DNA of 64,000 nucleotides, taken from contig JAJPEQ010000005.1 in NCBI GenBank assembly GCA_021166775.1, positions 118,911-182,910 of the forward strand, written 5' to 3'. The DNA is from Comamonas sp. Its GTDB lineage: Bacteria > Pseudomonadota > Gammaproteobacteria > Burkholderiales > Burkholderiaceae_C. This document shows, piece by piece, positions 52,223-59,671 of the stretch. Both the position numbers and the translations under genes were made by a program. The notes under the pieces are model-generated. The model did no database searches. It was not told the origin of the DNA and saw only the letters and a program-made list of their open reading frames with translations. The number at the start of each line of letters is the position of its first letter. Position 1 is the stretch's first letter.

Positions 52223-53194
52223 TCACCTCGTTGGGACGGTGCCCCAGTGGGTCTGCTTGCAGGCCTTGCGCGCCGATCTGCCGCGCCGGAACTGCACCTT
52301 TGCAGCCACCCAGCCACGCCGCCTCGCCAGTTCCTTGAGCGCGATATAGACATCTGCCACATGAACCAGGACCAGATACCCGACCAAGCCTGACACACCA
52401 TGATTTTTGCGCATGTAAAGCAACTCGCTTTCCACTTGCAGCCCAGAAATTTGCCTCGCGGTTGCGGTAATGTCCGCATCCGACTTGGCACTCTCGCCCC
52501 CCAGATGCACCGCAGACGTGGCGCCGGTGTAGAGCACCTGCCAGCCCGCCGCCTTGATGCGTTTGCACAAATCCACCTCTTCGTAATAGAGAAAGTAACG
52601 CGGGTCAAACAAGCCCACTTGGTCGATCACCTGCTTGCGCAGCAGCAAAAAACAGCCCGGCACCCAATCGCATTCGCGCTCACCCCGGTGATCCCACGAG
52701 AAATCGTCAATCATCCGGGTGTGCGTGAACAGCTTGAACAGGCCGGTTCGCTGCAGGAAAACATTCCACGGCGTGGGGAAGTAGCGGCAACTGGGTTCGA
52801 GTTCGCCGCCCTCGGTCGTCAGCCGCACCCCCACGGCACCGCAGCGCGGGTGCGCCTGCATGCACTTCAGCGCCACCTGCAGTGCGTCGGGCGCAATGAA
52901 GGCGTCGGTGTTGAGCAACAGCACGAACTCACCCGTCAGGTGCGGTACCACCTGGTTGTTGGCACGGCCAAAGCCCACGTTCTTGTCGTTGACCAACACC
53001 GTGGCCTGTGGGAAATCGCGCCGCAACACGGCCACGGAATCATCACGCGAGGCGTTGTCCACCACCCAGTACCGCACCTGCAACCCCTGCGCCGCGCTTT
53101 CGCACGAGGCAAACATGCGCCCCAACAAGTGGGCGGTGTTGTAGTTGACGATGATCACGTCGATCTTTGGTGCGACCAATGCATTGTCTTTCAA
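52223..53194 (-). CDS. Rhamnosyltransferase-like GT2 glycosyltransferase
   Basis: This 323-residue cytosolic GT-A enzyme shows IDVIIVNYNTAHLLGRMFAS, YWVVDNASRDDSVAVLRRDF, NVGFGRANNQVVPHL and LLLNTDAFIAPDALQVALKC at the DxD position. The acceptor motif is FDPRYFLYYEEVDLCKRIKA. The WbbL/RfbN-type set suggests rhamnose transfer, but no dTDP-rhamnose genes are in view. The stop is followed after 77 bases by the acyltransferase start. Upstream the GMC gene ends 44 bases away. Confidence 0.9.
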   Translation of the reverse strand: MKDNALVAPKIDVIIVNYNTAHLLGRMFASCESAAQGLQVRYWVVDNASRDDSVAVLRRDFPQATVLVNDKNVGFGRANNQVVPHLTGEFVLLLNTDAFIAPDALQVALKCMQAHPRCGAVGVRLTTEGGELEPSCRYFPTPWNVFLQRTGLFKLFTHTRMIDDFSWDHRGERECDWVPGCFLLLRKQVIDQVGLFDPRYFLYYEEVDLCKRIKAAGWQVLYTGATSAVHLGGESAKSDADITATARQISGLQVESELLYMRKNHGVSGLVGYLVLVHVADVYIALKELARRRGWVAAKVQFRRGRSARKACKQTHWGTVPTR

Positions 53195-53237
53195 GTAACT
53201 GCTCGTGTTTTAAAAGTACGTAATCAATAACAAACAA

Positions 53238-54677
53238 CTAATGCTTGGCCATGTCTGCGATGTAGTCCGCCAGCCTCAGCGCTAGCTGAACCAGCGGCAT
53301 CGTCGGATTGCCACCGCCACCAGTTGCGAAGACACTACTGCCGACAATGAAAAGATTGTCGAGACCAAACACCTTGCAATTGCCATCGACAACCCCGCCA
53401 GAAGCATCAAGCGCCATCCGCGTGCCACCCATGTGATGCGCGTGCGGACTAACCGGCAGTGGCACGTCGTCACGATGAATGTAGTCACGCAATTTGACGA
53501 AACCAAGCCCTGAATCGGCAAAAGCCTTTGCGATTTCGATCGCGATCGTGCGGATCGTGTGCAGATCGTCCGACCCGAGTTGCCAGTTCAACTTGGCCCT
53601 TTTGAGGCCGAAATAGTCGATCTCATCAGATAAGGTAATTCTGTTCATGTCGCGCTTTGGAAATTGCTCCAAGAGCGTGCCAATGACACCTTCGCCCGGA
53701 CAATGGAGGCTCGAAAGATACTGCACCTTGTCCTTCACTCCAAGACCACAGACCAAACCTTTTAGAAATGTCTTGATTTTTGCAGTTCTTCCATAAGAAG
53801 TTATTTCTTGCAATATGCCGAAAGCGACATTTCCGCGCCCAACGGATTTTTCTTCGATGATTTTTTCGGTTGTGTAATATTGCCAACTCTTTTTTTCACT
53901 ATATTCATTTAAAATGAATTCACCCAGCCCCACATTTAGGTGCTCCATAAAGCCGACACCTGCCATATCTCGCACCGCATCGATGGACGCAAGGGAACTG
54001 CTATTCAACAAAATTCTGGAGTTTTCTATTGCTCCCATGGCCATGATGTAGTATTTTGATTTTACCGCGTGCCGTTGCTTATCGTATCCGGCAACTTCAA
54101 TACCAACAGCATGCTCGTCACTCTGATCGAGTTTGATTTCCGTCAAATTGCAATTCAATGCAAGAACAATATTCGAGGAGTCCCGTAGCTGCTCGAGGTA
54201 TTTCTCCGCGAACCGCGTGGGCGGACTCAATGCAAAAATGTCAGCCTCGAAATACCCCCCTTTGAGTGGCCCGTTTTCGGATTCAAATCCTTGGGCGGGT
54301 AGGTCGAGTATTTTCATCGCTTCTGGCAAGTAGCGCTGCATCTCGTCAAACGAGATCGGCCATCCGGGCAAATCACCAACCGTCTTGCGTTCAAAATCCC
54401 AATGAACGAACGGCCGACAGCGACCGCTCCAGTGGTTTGAAGTGCCTCCAAGAAAGCGAAGTCTGGTGCTGTTGGCGTACAAGTCTCGTCCGATAGATTC
54501 GACCTCGTAGATATCCTGCGAACGCTGCTCGAACGTCATACCACCGGCTTCGAGGAGGCCTACCTTCAGACCTGCCTCGCCAAGCTTGAGCGCAACGGTG
54601 ATCCCTGCAGGCCCCGCGCCAACGATACAAACGTCGAACTCCGGAAGCACCTTGTTGTCAGCAAAATCTTGAATCAT
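53238..54677 (-). CDS. GMC-family FAD oxidoreductase in the EPS cluster
   Basis: This 479-residue flavoprotein has FAD motif VCIVGAGPAGITVALKLGEA and GMC motifs LRFLGGTSNHWSGRCRPF and MAMGAIENSRILLNSSS. The C-terminal His region is SPHAHHMGGTRMALDASGGV, followed by NLFIVGSSVFATGGGGNPTM. It probably oxidises a sugar hydroxyl on the polysaccharide or a precursor. No signal peptide is seen. Base composition falls well below the surroundings, especially around 53750-54060, which suggests recent transfer. A small Tat-like protein is encoded 3 bases upstream. Such pairs recall sugar dehydrogenases with a small exported partner subunit. Confidence 0.9.
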   Translation of the reverse strand: MIQDFADNKVLPEFDVCIVGAGPAGITVALKLGEAGLKVGLLEAGGMTFEQRSQDIYEVESIGRDLYANSTRLRFLGGTSNHWSGRCRPFVHWDFERKTVGDLPGWPISFDEMQRYLPEAMKILDLPAQGFESENGPLKGGYFEADIFALSPPTRFAEKYLEQLRDSSNIVLALNCNLTEIKLDQSDEHAVGIEVAGYDKQRHAVKSKYYIMAMGAIENSRILLNSSSLASIDAVRDMAGVGFMEHLNVGLGEFILNEYSEKKSWQYYTTEKIIEEKSVGRGNVAFGILQEITSYGRTAKIKTFLKGLVCGLGVKDKVQYLSSLHCPGEGVIGTLLEQFPKRDMNRITLSDEIDYFGLKRAKLNWQLGSDDLHTIRTIAIEIAKAFADSGLGFVKLRDYIHRDDVPLPVSPHAHHMGGTRMALDASGGVVDGNCKVFGLDNLFIVGSSVFATGGGGNPTMPLVQLALRLADYIADMAKH

Positions 54678-54680
54678 TGG

Positions 54681-54869
54681 CTATTTCTTGAAATGCGCCG
54701 ACGGCAACACCCAGCCATCTACAAGCACGTACCGGTCATCAATTCGAGAGAACGAAAGCTCACGACCGATGTCGACCACAGATACCGTCATAAAACCCAG
54801 GGCTATACGGGTAAAACATTTCAATAAACCCCTACGACGCAAGCCAAAATCCAGGCAATTGCTTTGCAT
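54681..54869 (-). CDS. Small Tat-signal-like partner of the GMC oxidoreductase
   Basis: This 62-residue protein begins with a twin-arginine-like signal (LRRRGLLKCFTRIALGFMTV) followed by a short mature part (ELSFSRIDDRYVLVDGWVLP). An excellent AGGAGA ribosome binding site precedes ATG 54869, and the stop is 3 bases before the GMC start. Both facts argue that it is translated with the oxidoreductase. The closing DRYVLVDGWVLP pattern resembles other short Tat proteins beside GMC genes. By analogy with the gluconate 2-dehydrogenase small subunit it may carry the FAD subunit to the periplasm. That is inference. Confidence 0.65.
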   Translation of the reverse strand: MQSNCLDFGLRRRGLLKCFTRIALGFMTVSVVDIGRELSFSRIDDRYVLVDGWVLPSAHFKK

Positions 54870-54953
54870 AATTTTCTCCTAAACAACACAACACTAGCCG
54901 GTTATAGAGGCCGCATCTGAGGCATACTTGCACCAAGTCGGTCTGCAACCCGC

Positions 54954-56702
54954 CTAGGTGTCTTCTTGCCGCGTCTCCCGAATCAAGCCCTTCTCCAAGT
55001 GGTAGATCGCATTACAGCGCGCCAACGTCGAGGTGCGGTGGGCAATCATCAGGATAATGAGATTGGGGTTAAGCTGATAGATGGCATCCATCACCCGCGT
55101 TTCAGTTTCGCCATCCAGCGCACTGGTCGCCTCATCCAGCACCAGCACGTCCGCCTTCTTGTAGAGCGCGCGGGCGATGCCGATGCGTTGGCGCTGCCCA
55201 CCCGAGAGCTGGATGCCGCGCTCGCCCACGCGGGTGCGTGTGCCCTCGGGCAACTGCCGGATGAATTCTGAAAGCTGCGCCGCTTCCAGCGCTTGCGCCA
55301 GGTGTGCATGGTCGATCTTGTCGGGCGGCACGCCCAATGCCACGTTTTCGGCGATCGACTTGTCCACCAGAAAAATGGCCTGCGGCACGTGGGCGATGCG
55401 CTTGTGCCACCAGGGCAGATTCGCGTCGGCGATGGGTTTGCCGTTGACGGCCACCTCGCCGCTGGTGGGTTGCAGCAATCCCATGCAGATGTCGAGCAGC
55501 GTGCTTTTGCCGCCGCCCGTCACGCCTACAAAACCCACGCGCTCTCCGGCATCGATGCGCAAGTTCAAGCCGTTGAGCACCATCTTCTGCCCTGGCCCGT
55601 AGGCGAATTGAATGTCTCGCAGTTCGATGCTGTTCACCGCCGCCTCGCATACGCCAGCCGCTGCATGCAGCGCGGGGCTCGACCGGGGCATCGGCAAATC
55701 CAGCAACTCCAACGTCTCTTGCACGGTCGCGAGGCTGCCGCGGTAGCTCGCGTATCCGCTGTAAATGACTTGCACGTGGGGCAGCAGCCGCTGGCCGCCC
55801 AGTGCCAACGCGCCCAGCACCGGCAGCGCATCCACCACGCCCCCAGGGCCGCGCACCAGCCAGTTGGCCAGAACCACCACGAGGATGATGGCGATGCTCT
55901 CGATCACGTACTTGGGCGCGCCACCCAGCGTGAGATTGGTCGCTTGGGCCGCGCGCAGCTCACGATCCACATACGCAAACTGGTGCACATACACCTCCTG
56001 GTTGTGCTCCAGCGTGATGTCGCGAATCGCGCCTATGCCCTCTTGCAAATACTGAAACCGCAGGATGCCATTGCGCGCCACCGTCTCGCTGTTGCGCTGC
56101 AGGCGCCGTTTGGCCCACAGGCTGACGCCGATGTACATCCCGCCGATCAACACGCCCGCCACCAGCGCCACCACCGCATCCACCCACAGCAAGGCGGCCA
56201 GAATCGAGCCTGCCATCACGGCAGCCACCATCATCAGCATGAGGGGCGCCAGCGCACCCGAGGTCAGGTGACCGACCTTCTCCATCGCTGAAAGCGTCTG
56301 GCTACTGCTGCGGCCCAGGTGGTAGGCATAGGGCTGGTGCAGTACCCGGCGAAAGACCTGCACGCCAAGGTCGGTACCGATCGCAAAAATCACCCGATTG
56401 CTGGTCCAGGTAAGCAGCAAGCGCAGCGCCCCGGCGGTGAGCGCAATGCAGCCGAACAGCAGCGAAGCGGCCAGCAGGCGCGTCACCCCGATGAGGCCCG
56501 CCACCGCATCGAGCAAATGGGCAAGCCACGGCGCCTTGTCCACGAACTCGGGGCTGGCGAGCAGGCCGAGAAACGGCACAATCGCGCCGAGCGTGAACAC
56601 CTCGCCAAAGGCACCGGCCACCATCAGAAGCGCCACCGTCGCCAACTGAAGACGGCGCTTGCGGCCAAGGTGGTGCCAAACGGTAGAAATCAGTTCAATC
56701 AT
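54954..56702 (-). CDS. PglK/WlaB-like lipid-linked oligosaccharide ABC flippase
   Basis: This 582-residue half-transporter has six membrane helices in residues about 20-300. Its ATPase has Walker A GVTGGGKSTLLDICMGLL, signature LSGGQRQRIGIARALYKKAD, Walker B VLVLDEATSALD and the H-loop MIAHRTSTLARC. PglK-type members flip undecaprenyl-linked oligosaccharides without a Wzx. It is therefore a good candidate for moving this cluster's repeat unit to the periplasm. I chose ATG 56702. A TTG at 56720 that overlaps the upstream stop as TTGA is possible. Confidence 0.9.
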   Translation of the reverse strand: MIELISTVWHHLGRKRRLQLATVALLMVAGAFGEVFTLGAIVPFLGLLASPEFVDKAPWLAHLLDAVAGLIGVTRLLAASLLFGCIALTAGALRLLLTWTSNRVIFAIGTDLGVQVFRRVLHQPYAYHLGRSSSQTLSAMEKVGHLTSGALAPLMLMMVAAVMAGSILAALLWVDAVVALVAGVLIGGMYIGVSLWAKRRLQRNSETVARNGILRFQYLQEGIGAIRDITLEHNQEVYVHQFAYVDRELRAAQATNLTLGGAPKYVIESIAIILVVVLANWLVRGPGGVVDALPVLGALALGGQRLLPHVQVIYSGYASYRGSLATVQETLELLDLPMPRSSPALHAAAGVCEAAVNSIELRDIQFAYGPGQKMVLNGLNLRIDAGERVGFVGVTGGGKSTLLDICMGLLQPTSGEVAVNGKPIADANLPWWHKRIAHVPQAIFLVDKSIAENVALGVPPDKIDHAHLAQALEAAQLSEFIRQLPEGTRTRVGERGIQLSGGQRQRIGIARALYKKADVLVLDEATSALDGETETRVMDAIYQLNPNLIILMIAHRTSTLARCNAIYHLEKGLIRETRQEDT

Positions 56703-56716
56703 CAAACGAAACGGCG

Positions 56717-57847
56717 TCAACCACCCGCCATATTCATAGTATTCATTGAGGCCAAACCAGTATCGCTCACGGCCCGGATCAACGCCGCCTCAAACAATCT
56801 GGAAGATGCGCCCCAACTGGCATGTTCCACCGTTGCAAACGCATTGGAAGACATCTGTGCCCACTGTACGGCGTCCATTTCGACGATCCGACAGGCCGCC
56901 TGCGCCGCGGCATCGACATCACCAACATCGCACAAAAAACCGTTCACACCGTCAAACACCGCTTCAGCAGGCCAACCGGTGCGCGTAGAAATGACGGGCG
57001 TGCGACAGGCCATGGCTTCCATGGCCATCAAATTGAAACCTTCTGTGTGGCTGGTGGTCAGCCAGGCATCACAACGCGCGTAGAGCAAGCGCAAGGTGTC
57101 TTGCGGCGGGGCAATGCACAACTCCATCCAGTCCGGTATCGCCATGGATCCTGTTGGTGGGCTACTGCCAAACGCCAACACTTCAAGTTCTGGATGGCGT
57201 TGCTTGACTTTTCCCAGCGCGCGCAAAGCCACATCCAGGCCTTTGATGGGCGCCTCGTGGTAAAGCGTGCCAATGGTAACCAGCGAATTTTTTACCCGCA
57301 CCGGTGCATGAAACATCTCATGATCAACCGCGTTGGGCACCAGATCCACCTGTGTGGCGCCGTACTTCTGAAGCATGACATCGGCCAGCCAACGGGCAAT
57401 TACGATTTTTCGCCAGGGCAAACGATAGACGGCCTCGCATCGCTCACGTGGCAGATAGTCGTACACCTCATGGCCTTGCACAAAATGCACGGGCACGCCC
57501 CGGTCAGGCGGCAGACTCCTGGCCCACTCTGCCGTCTCCCACCACGTACAGACCAGCACATCTGCCAGGGGCACATCTTCGGGCTGCAAGCGCCGTTCCA
57601 TCGACACCACCCGGTGCTCGATATTCAGGTTGTCCATGTAGGACTCAGGCACTGGCTGATGCTTGGGCCATCCGCGCCCGCGCAGCACGCTTTTCACTTT
57701 GCGAACGAGCGTAGGGGCCGCGGCGGAGCGGGACACCAACACCACGGTATGCCCCTGCTCTGCCAGCCAATGCGCATAGATCGCCACAACACGGATTCCA
57801 CCCGACCAGCCCAATACGGGCAACAAGAACGTAATTTTCAACTTCAT
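56717..57847 (-). CDS. GT4 glycosyltransferase
   Basis: This 376-residue GT-B enzyme starts MKLKITFLLPVLGWSGGIRV. The donor site has NSLVTIGTLYHEAPIKGLDV, and the GT4 EX7E region reads TSHTEGFNLMAMEAMACRTP. The acceptor side carries VHFVQGHEVYDYLPRERCEA. ATG 57847 was chosen for the normal family start; an ATG 14 codons upstream would add an unusual basic extension. It is the first gene of the minus-strand EPS run and is divergent from the O-antigen ligase gene, so the region 57848-58021 should hold promoters for both. Confidence 0.9.
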   Translation of the reverse strand: MKLKITFLLPVLGWSGGIRVVAIYAHWLAEQGHTVVLVSRSAAAPTLVRKVKSVLRGRGWPKHQPVPESYMDNLNIEHRVVSMERRLQPEDVPLADVLVCTWWETAEWARSLPPDRGVPVHFVQGHEVYDYLPRERCEAVYRLPWRKIVIARWLADVMLQKYGATQVDLVPNAVDHEMFHAPVRVKNSLVTIGTLYHEAPIKGLDVALRALGKVKQRHPELEVLAFGSSPPTGSMAIPDWMELCIAPPQDTLRLLYARCDAWLTTSHTEGFNLMAMEAMACRTPVISTRTGWPAEAVFDGVNGFLCDVGDVDAAAQAACRIVEMDAVQWAQMSSNAFATVEHASWGASSRLFEAALIRAVSDTGLASMNTMNMAGG

Positions 57848-58021
57848 CAGGTGACGCTTCAACGACGGATGGAACGAACCTCGCTCCATATGCGAGGGCG
57901 CTGCATCTTAGAATGAAATACGTCTTATCAACCATCCCCCTCGCCGCTGCTTCGCGGTCGGTGCCAAGGCCGTACCAGTGGTCTCGCACCGCTCTCTATA
58001 CCTCCTTTCTTACAAGAAGAC
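57848..58021. promoter_or_regulatory. Divergent intergenic region between GT4 and O-antigen ligase genes
   Basis: This 174-base region separates two divergent EPS transcription units and must contain both promoters. I see no confident -35/-10 pair. TTAGAATGAAATACG around 57908 is the most AT-rich part. Confidence 0.3.
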
Positions 58022-59521
58022 ATGCCAGAACACCTGCGCGCCCTCGTGGTCGTACTCGGACTGTGCAGCATGACATGGTGGTCTGTGCAACCAGCGATAA
58101 CGCAAGCAAGCACGACTCAAGCTGCTCGGCAGTGGCGCAATCTGTGGTTTGGACTCACCGTTGCTGCGTTTCTGGTCGGCAATTTTTGGCTCTATGCGGG
58201 GCTGGCTGCCGCATGGCTGCTGATTCAGCGCTTCACTCCCGTGCGCGCACTGTCCGCGTATTGCTTGTTGCTCATCGTCGTGCCTGCAGCCAGCATCGAA
58301 ATACCGGGCTTTGGCCTGATCAATTATTTTTTCACGCTTGATCAGCCGCGTCTGCTGGCGCTGGTGTTGCTGGCACCCGCGGCGCTGGCGCTTTGGCGCC
58401 AGCCGGGCAGCTTGCGACTAGGCTCGACATGGGCAGACAAATGCCTGATGGGCTACCTGCTGCTGACAGCGGCGCTGCAACTGCGCGAAAACAACGTCAC
58501 CAGCACGTTGCGCGGCTGTTTTTACCTGATGACGGACATGTTCTTGCCTTATTACGTGGCCAGTCGGGCGGTGCGCAGGCTGCAAGACTTCAAGCTGGTG
58601 ATGGCGGCCTACGTCATGGCCGTTTCCCTGCTGGGTCTCGTCGCCGTATTCGAGCTTTTGAGACACTGGAAACTCTATACAGCCATGACCGGCGCACTCG
58701 GTCTGAACTGGGGCTATGGCAACTACCTGGGGCGCGATGGCTTGCTCAGGGCCGCCGCGAGCGCCGGTCACCCCATCGTGCTTGGGTACGTGATGACCGT
58801 GGGTCTGGGATGCTGGTTGTATCTCCGGGGCGAGAAAAAACTCACCCTGCGCAGCTCCGCGCCCATGCTGTTGATGGGGGCTGGCCTGCTGGCCACCCTC
58901 TCGCGCGGGCCGTGGGTGGGCGCGGTCGCCATGGTGCTTGCCTTTGTGTTCACTGGACGTAGCGGCATGCGCAAGGTGCTGCATCTTGTACTGGCAGGGG
59001 CTGCCGCTTTGGCCGCCATGGCAACGCTGGGCATAGGCCAGCGCGTGCTGAATCTGCTTCCCTTTATCGGCCAGACCGAGGCGGGTAACGTGGAGTATCG
59101 CCAGCGCTTGATAGACAACGCGCTCATCGTGATCGAGCGCAACTTCTGGCTGGGCTCCACGAACTATCGGCAGACACCCGAAATGCAAGCGATGATTCAA
59201 GGCGAAGGCATCATCGACATCGTGAACACCTACATCAGCGTAGCCTTGAATTACGGCGTCATCGGCCTCGCGCTTTTTGTGGGCTTCTTCGCCAGCATTC
59301 TTTGGAGCCTTTGGCGCAAGCAGGCACACCTGACAACCAATGATGAGCGGCGCACACTGGGGCGCAGCCTGCTGGCCACGTTGGTCGGCATCGCTGTCAT
59401 CATCACCACGGTAGGCAGCACTGTCGTGGTACCTCACATTTATTGGCTGACGGGTGGTTTGGGTATGGCGTGGCTGACGATGCTTAAGCGCGGCTTGGAT
59501 GCACCTGCGAGACTCCCCTGA
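58022..59521 (+). CDS. O-antigen ligase/Wzy-like polymerase
   Basis: This 499-residue inner-membrane protein has about eleven to twelve helices and a large periplasmic loop, characteristic of the Wzy_C (O-antigen ligase WaaL/polymerase) family. The loop contains the conserved tract NALIVIERNFWLGSTNYRQT. The segment ATLSRGPWVGAVAMVLAFVF matches the SRG motif of the family. It should polymerise or ligate the repeat unit after flipping. AAGAAG precedes ATG 58022. The gene after it starts 150 bases downstream. Confidence 0.88.
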   Translation: MPEHLRALVVVLGLCSMTWWSVQPAITQASTTQAARQWRNLWFGLTVAAFLVGNFWLYAGLAAAWLLIQRFTPVRALSAYCLLLIVVPAASIEIPGFGLINYFFTLDQPRLLALVLLAPAALALWRQPGSLRLGSTWADKCLMGYLLLTAALQLRENNVTSTLRGCFYLMTDMFLPYYVASRAVRRLQDFKLVMAAYVMAVSLLGLVAVFELLRHWKLYTAMTGALGLNWGYGNYLGRDGLLRAAASAGHPIVLGYVMTVGLGCWLYLRGEKKLTLRSSAPMLLMGAGLLATLSRGPWVGAVAMVLAFVFTGRSGMRKVLHLVLAGAAALAAMATLGIGQRVLNLLPFIGQTEAGNVEYRQRLIDNALIVIERNFWLGSTNYRQTPEMQAMIQGEGIIDIVNTYISVALNYGVIGLALFVGFFASILWSLWRKQAHLTTNDERRTLGRSLLATLVGIAVIITTVGSTVVVPHIYWLTGGLGMAWLTMLKRGLDAPARLP

Positions 59522-59545
59522 TTTGATAGTTGCTTGCGCTTCATG
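59521..59545 (+). repeat. Dispersed ATAGCTG-family repeat copy (intergenic)
   Basis: TTTGATAGTTGCTTGCGCTT starts at the O-antigen ligase stop and differs from the core by one base (ATAGTTG). An inverted partial echo, CAAGCTATTGCC, lies at about 59582-59593. Confidence 0.6.
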
Positions 59546-59671
59546 GGTACGGTCAAACACAGAGTTTGGCCTGAGCTGAAACAAGCTATTGCCTTGGGGC
59601 GTCGGGATAAATTTCCAAGTCAGTGTCAATGTGCACCGGTACGACACGCACTCTTCCGGAGACTCCACGAA

